From the NCBI GenBank assembly GCA_943737045.1, contig CALSFV010000424.1:62001-126000 (forward strand): 64,000 bases of DNA, given 5' to 3'. The DNA comes from Parapristionchus giblindavisi (taxonomy: Eukaryota > Nematoda > Chromadorea > Rhabditida > Diplogasteridae). The translations under genes and the position numbers were made by a program. The notes under the pieces are model-generated. The model saw only the letters and a program-made list of their open reading frames with translations, did not search any database and had not been told where the DNA came from. Positions 1 through 14,500 of the stretch are shown in pieces; position 1 is the first letter of the stretch; every line of letters begins with the position of its first letter.

Positions 1-375
1 TGAGAAGAGAATAGAATAGAGAAGTTAACGATTGAATAGAAGGAGAAAGCCAAATACAACCTTATATGGACTGTCCCATAGATTGGAAAAAGAGAAGAGA
101 ACAGATCAATTATACGCAGCTTACTTATAAAATAATGGCGACAAATTCATTGTTGTCTACACCTTCTTTGTCGGTTTTATTTGCTATTGAGAATATAAGG
201 GATGTGAAGGCAACTAGATAAAGGGAGTGCAAATATAACTTAATATGCGTGAATAACATGATCAATAATAAGAAGAAAGAAATGAAAAGAAAAAGCCTGA
301 CAATGAGGGGAGCACATGTTACAGTAATCAAAATAGAAGAAGAGATGAAAAGCAATTAAATAAATTAGGACATAC

Positions 376-476
376 CGGAGACGTAGATTATTGACAATAG
401 ATGGAATATCAATAGTAGTAAGAAGAACAAGATCTTCTACACCATATTCACGACCATCATGTTGATGTGTTGCCAT
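376..476 (-). CDS. First coding exon of an unconventional myosin (partial)
   Basis: This is the start of a minus-strand gene whose remaining exons lie beyond the left edge. The exon begins at the ATG at 474-476, reads MATHQHDGREYGVEDLVLL and then a T-T-I-D-I-P-S-I-V-N-N-L-R-L-R segment, and stops at a GTATG donor. The pattern G-V-(D/E)-D-(L/M)-V-L-L, followed by an I..IV.NL..R helix, is the entry to the myosin motor domain and most resembles class I and other unconventional myosins (actin-dependent ATPase motors). The expected next block (Y-I-Y-T-Y-I-G) is not found in 1-375, so the first intron is long or extends out of the window. The class cannot be fixed from 34 residues. Only the motor start is seen; the rest is inference. 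Confidence 0.5.
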
Positions 477-2619
477 TGTATGAAGAGATGAAGAGATCAG
501 ATGAAGGAGGTCAAGATCATCAACTGAATCAATGAAGAATAGAGATGAAGAGGATGGATATATTATAGAAAGAAGATTAATATGAGAGAAACATGAAAGA
601 AAATAATAATACACGAGAAGGTGTGATAGTGATGATAGGAGGGGAGGGTCTAAGAAGAAAGAAGAAAGAGCTGAAGAATAAGAAGAAGAATGATAAGAAG
701 ATGTAGAATAATGGAGAATGACGAATGAAATAGAATAAGATAGAGATGATGAAGAGTAGATTGTAGATGATATGAAATGATGGAGTTGATATGAAATAGA
801 GAAGATGTATATGGAATGATAGAGAGGAGGAATGGAGAATGGAGATGAGTAGTGGAAGAGCAAACATTACTTGAAGAGGTAAAAACGAAGAAGAAGGGGG
901 CAAAGTGAGATTTAAACCGTGGAAAGGTTGCGCAAGAGGAGGAGTAAGTGAGTGAGAGAGAGGGAGAGATAGAGAAAGAAAGGATGTAGTGCCAGATGAC
1001 TGAGTCGGATTACTCTGAGAAGAAGAAGAAGGAGAGGGAGAAGGAGGAGCGACTGTTCATTCTCTCCCTCTATCTTCCCTCTCTCACTCCCTCATTGGCC
1101 TTGCTGAAAAGCTCCACTGTCTTGTGGTCTGAAAAGAGAGAGGAAGAGATGAAACAGTAAATCTTCCTGGAATAGATCAAAGTGAAATATGTGAGAATCT
1201 TAGAACATATGATAGGTACTGTATGAGGGAGAATTCAAATTGAAACGTGTATACATTACAAGAATAGTGATAAGAGTTATCAGTGATGAGTGATAGAGAT
1301 AGAGAAGGAAGGAAGGGGATGATTAGATGAATAGATACATGGATTGAATGACAACCATTCCGAATATTGTCATCATTCAACTATATACTTAATTCCCTCC
1401 CCTCATATCATATCTCGCATATGACCGATTATTCTTATTCTAAGCTCTATGAGAATTTTATATTTTTCCGTGAGGATCATATTTCACAGAGGCTATATAT
1501 GGTTACGTTTGTAGCGTTTTTCATATCTTGTTGATCACTGATGGATGATGGTGTGTGTTCTCTCTCTTTTTTTTAAAAAAATATTTCGCATGCAGCAGAC
1601 TTGCAAAGATGAATTTTTATTATTCTTGCATTTCGCAGAAAATTTAGGAAAAGAAATTTCGTAATTGTACGAATTTTGCACGTTGTGTGGTGATTGCGAC
1701 CATATTGCAAAAATGTTCTAAATGTGTGTCCATGAATGTTGTTGTGTTCTATATCAAGTGTACGATAATCAAAGAATGATTATTTCAATGATCGGAATAA
1801 TCGGATCGTGATCTGCATATTTTATATTTGTGAATGGTTGTTTAGAATCGATTGAATTGTTAAAAGTGATAATCACATATCAGATACATAAATAGCGAAT
1901 GAATAAGTGGATACACATTATGCAATAGAGTTTTTCACATACATGATAAGTCAGCTTTATGCTCATTTCTTGGGGATCTCACATGTATTCAAGCTATTCA
2001 AGTTTTTATAAATTTATTCACTAAAAATCTTGATATGTGAAACGCAAACAAGCAAGTAATTTCAAGTCGGTAATATATTTGTTTCAGTTAACGTATGTTA
2101 CGGTATTCCTTGTGATTCACAGTGTGACAAGTTATTGGTTACTTTCTTCATAGTTATATTACGGTATTCAAATAGTTTAATGATTTATCATTTTGTTGGA
2201 AAAATACGAAAATTTTACTAATAATAATATTAAGTTTTAAAAAATTCTCTTGTTCTTACATATTTTTATTTTATTCTGATAGATGATTGTAGTTGATTCA
2301 TCTTGTTATACATGAATATATTTTAGTCTTCCTTATTTTCTTTTTGGAACTTTTTTCTTTGTATTTTTCTAGAGTGCGATTTTATCATATTATTCGACAG
2401 TGCTATTTAGATCCAGCCGAAAATTTTCAATTTTCTTGATTATTTCAATCTTATCCGATAATGATATTTGCATTTAAAAATATGTAGATTTGAATTTGAA
2501 GTAGTTTCATCCTTTAATGTTCTGATATTACAATCAGCGGTCTTCGATGTTTTAATAGTTAACATTGTAAGTTAAAAGATAACATTAAAAGTTAACATTG
2601 TTTATCCTTCACGAGGTCA

Positions 2620-2775
2620 TACATCGAAAAGTACGTGACGAACTACGAAGCTTTTGGGGTTTTTTTTTTGTTGAAAACCTATCCGCATTATTAACTTTTT
2701 TTTAAACCTGGACGCATTTTTAAAATCTGCAACGAAGCAAATTTGTATGCGACCAATGCATGAGGTACTTCTGTA
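2620..2775 (-). repeat. MITE family B, diverged copy
   Basis: The segment contains, in reverse orientation, the recurrent blocks of the elements near 7500 and 12900: short GCGAC or CGAAAAGTACG ends, an AAATGCG/GCGGAT core and a run of T. It is intergenic and too diverged to place its ends exactly. Confidence 0.45.
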
Positions 2776-2927
2776 TTAGAGGATCCCTATTTCGTATGGG
2801 GATTGTTCTTGTTGATCTGTCAATAGGGGTATACTACAGTATATGGTAAGGGGTGGAAGGAAGAGCAATAATATTTGAACTTCTTCTTTATTCACTTATC
2901 CTCACACCTATAGTACATGTATTCATT

Positions 2928-3046
2928 CTCTCCCTCTCCCTCTCCCCCTCTCTCTCCCCCTCTCTCCCTCTCTCTCCCTCTCCCTCTCCCCCTCTCTCTC
3001 CCCCTCTCTCCCTCTCTCTCTCCCTCTCCCTCTCCCTCTCTCATCT
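2928..3046. repeat. (CTCTCC)n-like pyrimidine microsatellite
   Basis: Almost uninterrupted CTC/CCT repeats on the plus strand (GAG/GGG on the minus strand). It forces long low-complexity reading frames on both strands. Similar but shorter tracts occur throughout the window. Confidence 0.9.
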
Positions 3047-4947
3047 ACCTGCCCTTCCTTTGCATTGATGGTTCAGTCTTTGTTTGATGTGCATCTCTTT
3101 GACCTCTTCTTCGTATCTTATATTCCTCTTCTTCCTCTCTTCTCTCTTCGTGTCCTCAATCGGGCATATCAAATCAAAGATAGAATGATAGTATTCTCAA
3201 CTAGTCTTCCTCCTTCTCCTTCTATCATCTTACCTTCTTCATTCTGAATCATTCATTCATCATTTAGTCTAATCATAGATAGATAGATAGTGTGTATATA
3301 TGAGATTACTGTAGTGATTGACAACCCACTCTCTCTTCTTTCTCTTCTCTATTCTCTCATTCTTCTATTGGTTAGTTCTTCTTCTCAATTAGTGCTCTTC
3401 CTCTCCTTCCAAACTATGTGTTTTCTCACTTTCTGACAATAAGTGCAAGACATTGTACATGAGACTCCTTTAACCATAGATGAACTGTTATCATGTGGAG
3501 TACATGCACTGTTGAATGTAATTGATATTGATTGATAGATAGTTATCAGCGGTACAATCATTATTCTTACAGTTTACTAATCGTGAGATATGTCGTGGGC
3601 GAACATGTCTGACTCACTGTTGTCGTCAAATATTTAAGGAAGAAATATTTTTGCACGTAATTTCGAAATGGAATTATGTGCCTTGAACATAATTGTTATA
3701 ATGGTATATTGCATCTCATATTGGATTGGAAAACTTGAGGAATGAACTCAATACAGTATTTTGATATTTTCTATTGATGTGATGGTAGAGTAATATGATT
3801 GCATCATTTATTTATTATAAATGATTTAAAGTGAATGTATACAGTGATTTTACTGATTTTATGATTTTAATTTTCCTCATCTTATTCCACTCAAATATTA
3901 ATCTGTAATACTTTTCGTCATGATATTAGTATCTGTGATTATTAAATGGTACTAATCCTCTATCATTATCATTCATTCTTTTTTTCTCTTTCATCTCATT
4001 ATTCTAATTAATTAACGATGTCTCTTTACAACTATGTAGATGGAATTAGTTTAGAGGAAAGGAGGATACGTTTTACGATTGTCTTACTCCCCTCCAACTA
4101 TTCCATCTCTCATTATCTATCCTCTTACTCTACTTCATCTATCTATATTATATATAGTGATCTCTTTCTCTTTCATTCGATATAGATATACTTCATCATC
4201 TAATTGTATACTATAAGGGGGGGGGGTGAATCTCAATCTCGTTTCATATTCTAATAAAGAGATGGTATAGAATGAAGAGGAGGAAACATTGAAATGATAA
4301 CCTGTCGTATCAATCAACATTCTCATCCATCCTCTCTTTATGAGGGCTCTTCCTCCCTCTCTACCTCTCCCTCTCCCTCTATCACTCATTCCATTTCATA
4401 TATCTTCATTCATAGTCACTTCATCATTGACACTCTTATCACAGTATCATTATCTTCTTCATGCTATACTATTATAATAGTATGATAATGTTCTTTCTAA
4501 TCATCTCTATCTATCTCTTCTATCATTCACACCTCCCCTTCTTCATCTCTACCTTCCCTTCTTCTTCTTCTTCTTCTTTCTCTTATCATCACACATCCGC
4601 ATTAGTCATCTCGCCCTTCTTCTCCTTCAAGGGAAAGAGAGGGAGAGGGAGAGAAGGTGTCGTTCCATCTCTTGTATTCCTTCACATATTCATTCTCTAT
4701 TCCTTCATACTACCATTATGAGTCTTCATACTTCATCTCTCATTCCATCCATCTCTTCTTCTATCTATCTATATTCTATCTCCTCATATGGTTCTCATCT
4801 ATTGATCTCATCGTCTTCATCTATCTGTTTGTACTCTTTTATAATCACTGCTTTGTCTTTCCTTTCATTCATGTTCAGATGAATGAGAGAGAGAAGGGAA
4901 GAGATATAGATGTTTCTTATCCATACATTTGATAGATGGATGGATGA

Positions 4948-5176
4948 CATACATTTTCGAGCACCCACATTGTGAGTGAGCACTTTTTGTCGATGCGGTC
5001 AGTTTTGAAACTCGAGACCCATCTAGGAATATGCGGGAGATCGAGATTAGTAAGAATCACCTAAGATCGGGTCAGTTTTGAGTACTTGAGATGTAGATCG
5101 GGTCAGTTTTGTTCTAATTTCGGGTCAGTTTATAATTCGCAAAAACAACTGATTGTGAGTGGGGCGAAAATGTATG
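4948..5176 (+). mobile_element. hAT-type MITE, family A, 229 bp
   Basis: The ends are CATACATTTTCG and CGAAAATGTATG, forming a perfect 12-bp terminal inverted repeat. The element is flanked by the direct repeat ATGGATGA (4940-4947 and 5177-5184). An 8-bp target-site duplication is the hallmark of hAT transposases. There is no coding capacity; the interior carries repeated GGGTCAGTTT motifs. The same element, also 229 bp long, is in an abi intron, and a shorter one lies in a par-3 intron. Confidence 0.9.
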
Positions 5177-5521
5177 ATGGATGAGCTTTCACTAGTTAAC
5201 TTATCTCCCCCTCTCCTTCTCCTTCACTCACATTCTTTTACGTTAGATCAAATGCGTTCGGCACTAAATAAGGAGAGGGAGAGATTGTATCTTCTCCCTC
5301 TCCCTCTTTCTCTTCATTTTCATCCGTCTTTCATCTCCCTCTTAATTCATTCATTTCAATCATATCGACTTTATTCTCACTCTTAACTTCTTCATCTCTT
5401 TACAGTTGATCATTCATTCATCATTCATATCATCGTTTCCTTACAGACAAGTATCATCTTCACTCACCATCTCCATCTTTATCAATCAATCGATAATCAC
5501 TCAACTAATCAATACTAATCA

Positions 5522-8500
5522 ATGAGACGGAGACTCACCGTTCAATTTGGGTTTGTATCTTTTTTTTTGAAAATGTTTGTAAGCATTTTATATTTTCTTA
5601 CGATCTTGAACTTTGTGTTTCAACAATTTCTCCATTTCGAATTAAATATTCACTTGATTTATTTGTATATGATTGATTAGATGATATGAAGGAGTGAGTA
5701 GGTTTGAATAAGGTATCTCCGAAAAAAAGGTTCATGATACTATCTCTCCAGGTAGAGTAAATAGAAGAGTTGAGAGTTTGCTAAAGTTTATGCAAATTAA
5801 AAGGGCAAAAGGTGAATTTTATGAATGTTGCAAATGTAAGCGATAGTGATTATTACTATGATAGAGTATAATAGAAGTCTTTTTCATGAACATTATTGAC
5901 AGATTTTATATTTTATTATATCTTATGGCAATAATTCATATGATTTGTGTATAGGTCAACTCGAGTAGCAGTTCCTTGTGGAGATGGATCAAATACATTG
6001 AGAGATATATCAATAGCTGCTATTCAAAGATATAAAAATGCTACCAATAAGGTTAGTCCATTTATCCCTTATTGAGTGTCTACTATCATCTCTTTCATTC
6101 GAAGTATACATACAAATGAATATATTAATGTCTCAATCAACACAACTATTATATATCTATTAATCCTTCTCTCTCAATCCATCCATTCTTTTTATACATT
6201 CAATCCCGTACTCGTTTTATACCATTTCTCTATGTCTCTCCATCTCTTCTTCTTTCTCTCATTCCGTAATCATAGTAAGTGTTTTCATTCATTCATTCCG
6301 ATCCCTCATTCTTCTCTCATTCTCCATTTCATCCAATCCCTTCCATCTCTCTCTATTCTTTCCAATGTATGCCCATATCAAGTCATGAATGAAGTCCATT
6401 CACCCCCTTCTCCCTCTCCTTTTCTCTCCCTCTCCCTCTCTTTATCCATGTCTCTCCTCTGATATAGTCATAGAAGTGTCCTCAACCTTGAATCAGAGGG
6501 GGTCACAATTCTTCCACTACGGCACTCACTCATCTCTTCCTCTTCATTCACTTTATTCTCTTGTATTCCATTTTCTTTTCCTCTTCACCTTTAGTTCATT
6601 CACTTCACTTATTCATTCTCTCTCCCTCTCCCTCTCTACTTCTCCCTCTTAATCTTCCCTCACTTGTCCCTCTCCCTCTCTCTTCCTCTGTGTCTCTCCC
6701 TCTCTCTTCCATCCTGGTTGAGAACATCTGTCTATTATGAGTTAGTCTCATCTAAATGAGGTAGGTGATGGTAGAGTGCCAGACAGCCAGAGTGTCCTCG
6801 TTCTCGCTCTCACCTGGTTGAGAGAGGAGGCGACTGCACGATCGTTCTCCCTTGTTTGTTGAGACTGGTAGATAGAGACGCAGAGGAATGAGAAGGTAGA
6901 GGGAGAGAAGGTCTATATCTATAGAGAGTAGAAGTTGATGATGAAAGGAAGTAATGAATTGTTATCCATATCATCCATATCTAGTCATTTCATTCTTTAT
7001 TCTTTCTATTCTATATATCGAATACTTCTTATTCATATTATCCTTGATATGGTTGTTCATGTCTATATTGATCATGTATGATTGATTCTCTTTCATCTCT
7101 CCCTCTCCCTCTCCCTCTCCCTCTCCCTCTCCCTCTCCCTCTCCCTCTCCCTCTCCCTCTCCCTCTCCCTCCCTTACTATATCTTCTCCTTCGTCTTCTC
7201 TAGAATGAAAGATGGAGGTCATTTGCATTAAATGGCCCTGTTCGAAACAGAGAGAGAGGGAGAGGGAGGCAACAGTTAGTAGAGAGAGGGAGAGATAGTA
7301 GATGACAGATGTATCATATATCTATTCCCATGTTCCTCTTCTTCTCTTCTCTATACCCTTTGACTGATGTGAATCCTTTATACGTCATCTACTATTCTAT
7401 TCTTCTTTCTCTTTCATCTTTCCTCTTTCTAGTTATCATATTCTAGTTCCTATTGTCATGTCCATTCTTGAATGAGTTTATTGATTCAATATCGATGTTA
7501 TGATCATAGGTCGAATAGTTTCGCTATAGATTTTAAAAAGGCATTGTTTCGATTTTTTTCCAAGAATGTTAGGGGTAAGTTTTTGTAAGATACGCCCAGG
7601 TTTTCAAAAAAAATCCCAAAATGCTGTTGGCTTCGCAGTTTACACGTGCTTTTCGACCTATGGTTATGATTCTTTCATCATCCATCTCTTTTCCTATTCT
7701 ATCTTTCATTCTCTGAAGTATATGCAAGCATGCAACGTATCTATTCATCCATTCCTCTTCATTCATTCATTTACTTGATTCATCTCCACTCTTCATGATT
7801 AAGTAGACTAATTGGTGTAGTGGATAGATATCCTTGATTGTCGTATCAATTTCATCTCCCATCCATCCATACCTTAGTCATTCATTCATTCATTCATTCA
7901 TTGACATCGTGTTCTTATCTCTATTTATCATTGTTCATTTCTCACTCCTTCTCATCCACCCCTTCATCATCATGATGATCTATTCTCATAGTTGATCATC
8001 ATCTCCTCATTATCTCAATATAATGGTTGATCGATTGGGTCGTATGAGTGGATACACTCCTTCTTCATCAAATGGATTATCAAATAGAGATGATGATAGT
8101 AGACATGTGACTGTGAGTTAATCATATCTTATTCCTTATTCCATACAGGGAGATGATATTGATATTCGTGTTCATCGATTGGTTTTACCTGAAGATGATG
8201 CCATTCTTGATATGGATGATAGAGTAGAAGATATACTTGAAGAAGGAACTACTCATGTAGAATTATTCATTCATTGAATTATTGATTAGATAGAAGTATT
8301 GGTTGATTGATTGATTGATTATAGATAGTGGCGATATTTGATGAAGATGATAGAAGAAGTAATGGAAGGAATGGAATAGATAAGGAGAAAGGATCAAATC
8401 AATCAACATCTCGAATATCTAAACAAAGTATTGTAGAAGTGAATGATCTCGATCGATTACCGAGTTAGTTATTATCATCATTATTGTTATTATTACTTTT

Positions 8501-11500
8501 CTTATCAATATATCTAACTTATCTACACTATTTCTAATACGCATGAGTAGTCATCGGATGAAATTGTCATTGTATTGAATAATCAATAAGTAAACTATTT
8601 GATGAATTGAATACTTTATTGCCAGTGTGATAGTGTAGTACACAGAGTGAATAGAAGAGGCAATAGAATATATAATCTTTGATCTTTGATCTATAATGTA
8701 TATAGTATTATTCTAGTGAGTGATCTTCGTGTCTCATCATCACTTCCAATTCATTCTCCTATATCATCATCTACATCTACATCTACATCAACTCCAGTTA
8801 GATCATCTTTACGATCAGAAGGAGTCACATCTCCAACGAGGAATCAAAGAGTTACACTTAGTCCTGGTTTGTACTTTTGAAAGATCAAACATGTGTATGT
8901 TTTGTTTACAATTTGTGAAAGATCAAAGATCACTTTTGTGGTTAAAGATCAGAGATCGCGTTGATGTGTTGACTAAAGGCAGATAAGAGATCAAAGATCA
9001 ATGATTGTTTTTCAGAGGTTACAAAGAAGTTGGATTTGGATGAGCGAAGAGAAGGTCGAGGCACAGAATCAACACGATTGAGTGAGTGATCATTATGATG
9101 ATGATGACTGAATTGAATAGAATAGAATAGATATGAATGTATTCATATGAATGATAATAGTCCTATAATAAATAGATGATGTCTCTATCTTTTTATTGTT
9201 ATGACCCATTGAATGTTAATGGTCACTCTTTATTCATTCATTCTGTCTACGCATATCTATCACATACATACAATAGATGAGACTTGTTAAAGATCAAAGA
9301 TCAATACAGAATATCAATTGAACGTTTACTACGAATAACCAATCAATAGTCTTTCATTAATTGATTGATTGATTATCAGGCCGATCAGTGGGACGCAAAT
9401 CGAAGATATCAGATTCATTTTATGATGCAAAAGAGAGAATAGAAGATATGATGGCATCATCATCAACATCATCAATAGGACCATCATATTCATTACCATC
9501 TAATCTATCATCTACTGTCTCTCCTCTTCTTGCTGATGCTCATTCTAGATCAGGTATTCATTATGCTCTAGATGGATACAGTAATATGTCCACAAAACGA
9601 TGCAGATAGATAGCATTTGTAATAATTAATATATAATTCGTACATTTTTGTTCAAGTAACATTTGTAAAACTATAATCTGACCCGTAATTGTGATAAACG
9701 GACCCGATTATAAACTGGTCCGTAAAATTGGCTAATTTCTTGCTTATATAAATATGTGATAAAGTGACCCGTTTTTTATAAACTGACCCGTACCCACAAT
9801 GTGGGTGCTCGAAAATGTATGATATAATTTGTGCTAGTGATCAATGTACGATTATAGTATTGATGTCTTCTTCCCTTACAGATTCTTATTCATCATTCTC
9901 CACTCGTCCTAATCCATCGAATCCATCACAAACTTTGATTATATTCAATGATTCACGAAAGACTCCCATGGGAATTGAAGTCAGTTCACTCTTTTTTTTC
10001 TAAAATTTATTTTAATGTAGTTTCGAAAGGTTAATAATAATGAAGGAATAAGTTAATGATTGATTAAAGTAATGAATGATTGTATTGTAGGTGAGTGGAG
10101 TTCAAGATGAAAGTCGAATAGGGAAGTTGGCCTCACTTCAAATAACAAGTATTGATAAAAATGGAAGAGTTGGAAAGTATGGTGAACTAGCGATTGGAGA
10201 TCATATTGTTGAGTTACATGGAAGACCTGTTTATCAGGTACAATGATCCATATCAATATGATCTTTGATCTTTGTTTATCGATTAATCTTTAAGATGTCA
10301 TTGATACGTGCTCGTTCATTTCTATTCGAATTAGGTAATGAAGCATGTTCAACACTAACTATTGATCGACCTTATGAATCTTTTGCGTATGTTCATTAAG
10401 CTATCTTTAATCAATAAGATGGATATGTTTAGTGCTTCAACTAGTGAACCTTCATCATCATCTCTGAGTCGTGGAGAAACAAGTCAAGGAAGTATGAAGA
10501 AACCTATTCAATCTGCTCTTCAACAAGCCAATACTGTTGATATTGTAGGAGAACAACAATGTGTATCTATAACGAAGAGTGAGTATATACTATCATTGTC
10601 ATTGTGAATGATATGAATATGTGTAGGGAATGGATTCGGCTTCACTATAACTGGTCGTGAGACTGCAACGGGAAGACATCTATTCTATGTTGGAACAGTG
10701 AAGACTGGAGGAGCAGCTATTGGAATATTACAAGGTGGAGATAGGATATTGGAGGTATGATTGAAAGATCAAAGATCAATCGAGTTAATGAATGAATGAT
10801 TGATTGATTGTAGGTGGGAGATGAATCAACAGAAGAATTGAGTCAATCAGAAGTAGTAGATAGATTAAAGAGAGTGAATGAAGGATGTCCTATCAATCTT
10901 CGTATTTCACGAGTGACGATCCCTTCTATTCCATCTACATCTAATATAATACCTTCATCATCTAATCAGAATATTATTGATAATGATAAAGAAAAGGAGA
11001 AGGAGAATATAAGAGATCATTATGTTAGTATACTATCTATATTACATTTCACTTTTATTGATTCTTTTTGTTCTACAGTAACTGATTGATTATTGATTGA
11101 TAGGTAGAACCAGGATGGGAGGAGATGCTACTATCGATTCCATTGAATAACACAGGTAGTGCTGGATTAGGAGTATCACTCAAAGCACGAGTCACTGTCA
11201 AGAATGATGGAAGTAGACATGATTGTGGAATATTCGTCAAAAAGGTATCAAACATTTCATCTTATCTTCAGATTATCTCTCGTATCAGTTACCATTTTCT
11301 GTCACATATGCCACTGATATGGATTGATATTGATTATTGTGTCTATTCATTGAGTATCGTTGATTACAGTTACTACATGGAGGTGCTGCCCATAAAGATG
11401 GTCGTCTTCGTGTGGATGATCGATTAGTTGCAATAGAAGATGTTGATCTACAATCAAAGACAAAGAATGCTGAAGCGAGTGAAGCTATCACAACAAAGTT

Positions 11501-14500
11501 GAAACATATTGGACACAATGCTCATTCTGTCACGTATGTTCAATCTACCCTTGTATTACTGTAGGCTTTTCCATTCGAAACCATAGATCGATCGATAATC
11601 AATCAATATTATTATTATAGATTAAAGATCTGGCGTCCACTTCCAAATGGAATAGATGGAAATGAAGGAGAATCAAGAGTTAAAGATGGATTAGATGATA
11701 GTATTCATGTACATAATGGAGGAGGATCTACTCCTATCACACCTAATGTTGCTCTTAGACAACGTAAGTATATCTATTGATTTATCTATCCGATATTGAT
11801 TGATTTATTGATTACAGTATCAAGTGCACTTGATGAGAGGAGAGGTACGACGAGTAGTGTATGCAGTACAACTGATCTGGATGAGAGTACGGTAAGTTGT
11901 ATGAGAGTTATTGATTGATAGATGAATGATGATTACGGTATTCAGAATGAAATCGATATATTCGATAGAGAAGCTCCGACTCGAAAATCAATAAGTGAAA
12001 AGAGAGGAATGGGTGCATCTACAGATGCTACTCTTACTAATACATTCCAGAAGATTAAACATAACCGACAGACTAGTGGTTAGTTGATCTTTGATCTTTA
12101 GTCTTTGATCTTTGATCTATGAATGGCTATTGCAGCTCCTCCACCATCAGCATCATTCCATGGTGCATCAGGAGTAGCAAAGAGAAAGGCTGATAGGATA
12201 CGAAGTCATTCAGTTCATCCAAGAGTACCTAATGATAATGATAATGATGATGAAGATGATGATGAAGGAAGAGATAGAGATAGAGATAATGGAGAAGAAA
12301 TAGAACGAATAAGAAGGTATACATATACTTTCAGATCTTTTATTATTATTATTGTATGATTATAAATGATCCAATTCAGAGATACGATATCATCAGAGAA
12401 AGCAGTTGAAGAAGATGAAAAGAAGAAGAAAGTCATACGAGGAGATCCTATCAAACATTCTTTCAGACAAGCTATGGATGATACTAGTGGTATGCACTAT
12501 ATCATATGATCAATCGATATTCAATCAATCAATTGTATCTTATTACAGTACCCTGGGTGTATCGATCAGCCACTGATTCTCCCCTTGTCGCACGTAGACA
12601 AAATGAGAATAGAGAAAAGGATAGGGAAAGGAGGAAATCGATGGGAAGGTCAGTGGGTTACAGTATCTATCGAATATTGATTGAATGTTTACTTGAATAT
12701 TGATTGAATGTCTTTCTTTTTAGTGGTCTTCGTAATTTGTTCAAATTGGGTAAATCTCGAGATGAACATTTGGATAAAAGTGAAGAATTTATGAGAAGAA
12801 GAGAAGAAGAACATAGAAGAAGGTATTGATATTCTTCTTATCTCATGTCGTAGTATATATTATCAATACATCTTTTTTCTTCCTGAGCAATCCTCCCACA
12901 TGTCGAATAGCTACGTTATAGATATGCAAAATGCTGTCAGGTTTTTACAAAATGCGTTCGGATTTTCAAAAAAAAAAAAGATCCAAAATGCGATCAGGCT
13001 TCGTAGTTTGCTTGCAACGTACTTTTCTACCTAAAAATCTTCATTTGGGGTTTAGCCATATTACATTACATATTTAGACAGATAATATGGATTGTATTAT
13101 AGAATAGAAGAAGATATGAGAATGAATGGAATGAATGGATGTCCTCCACCATTTCCTCTTCCTCCTACTCCAACATCAATGAGACGTACTGTATATTCAG
13201 AGTATTCACCATCTACTCATCCATTTGTAAGTATACATTATTGATTGATTCACTATCATATTGATTCACTTGATCTATCTGTTCATACTATATATGTCAT
13301 CTAACTCCTTCAGTCCTTCTTATATCACTAAATGTCTATTCATCAACCAACTCACGCCTATATCAATTTCAACTTATTCTTCTTCTTTGCTTAACTATTT
13401 CAATATCCCTTCATATTCTATATTGATTAATTGGAGTGTTGAGTGATATGGATAAGTGTATTCCCTCTCTACCATACTCATACCTCTATCTATTCGTCTA
13501 TCCATCCAACCATCTCTATCCATTCATTCATTCATTCATCCATCTATCTATCTGTGGTCTCCTCTCATTCAGAGAGAAGTCTCATCTCCTTCATCACCAA
13601 CTTCATTCGTCGTCGCTAATTCTAAGTTCTACAGTAACCTCTCGAGGTACACACCATACACCATCCACAGTATCCTTGTCCCCCTCCCCATGTGTCCATG
13701 TCTAACCATACAGTAACAGCTTGAGTATTGATTGAATGAGCTTCATTCCCATATATGTATCTAACCCATCTGCCTATGCTTGTGCTCGCTTACTTCTTCA
13801 TTCTATCATTCATCCTTAATCTTTTGTCATATGCATCCATGTGTCTATTCTTTCTTTCATTCATCTTTCTATCATATAATATGAGAATGCTTATTCGCTT
13901 CTGAGTCATGTATGGAATCTATCCTTTATCCATTTTGCGGTTACTGTAACGTATTCTAAGTATTGATTGATTTCAGCCGCCACCGGGAAGTGCACCCCAT
14001 CCCGCCTTCCTCATCGATCGATACGATGCCCATCGATACACGGGTGCAATGGGAGAAATCATGGGTCCGCCCCCATCAGGCCACGCCCACTATGTCTATG
14101 GTCCGCCCCCATCAAGAATTGGATGGACGAATGGTGGATATGGGGGTCCACCAGACTATTATTCGGCATTCAATGCATGGTTCGCCTATTCATCTAATGG
14201 AAGGGGAGAAGAAAGTAGGGGGAGGAGTAGGGGAATGGAAGGAGGAGAAAGAAAGAGAGGGGAAGAACGTTTCACTCGCATTCCCTACCACTAGATATCC
14301 TCTTTATGTTGTTGGTACTGCACCAAGAAATACTAAAGAAAGATTATCATTGAGAGCAAGAAAAAAGATACGAGAAAGAGATAGAGAAATACCTATTGAG
14401 AGAGATATAGTACCCCCTCCTACAGTAGATACAGTACCCATACCATTGATTAGAATGAGAAGAGAACCTTCTATATACGGTAATGGAAGTGGTAGTTTAC

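Larger units (their letters stand above)
477..5521. other. Gene-free stretch upstream of par-3, purine/pyrimidine-rich
   Basis: I see no convincing coding exons on either strand. The stretch holds GA-rich DNA upstream of the myosin start (about 480-1150), CT-rich tracts, one 229-bp hAT-type MITE and one diverged member of a second MITE family. Long reading frames here encode almost only S, L, P, F and Y or G, E and R, because they read CTC/TCC or GAG/GGA repeats, and are not treated as genes. The promoters of the divergent myosin and par-3 genes must lie in it, but no specific element can be called. Confidence 0.6.

Noticed and set aside
240..863. Long minus-strand frame (about 207 codons) rich in S, H, L, Y
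   Set aside because: Only its last third (376-476) shows conserved sequence (myosin motor start). The rest reads GA-rich repeat and has no conserved block, so only the exon was kept.
3065..6652. Many frames of 60-130 codons made of S/L/P/F/H
   Set aside because: They come from CTC/TCC/ATTC repeats, overlap one another on both strands and have no splice or domain context.
6971..7228. Minus-strand poly-(Gly-Glu) protein
   Set aside because: It is the reading of a (CTCTCC)n microsatellite inside a par-3 intron.
13436..13716. Two overlapping 86-89 codon plus-strand frames
   Set aside because: They lie wholly in the par-3 intron 13227-13976, are low-complexity and lack splice context; both recur in the duplicated block.
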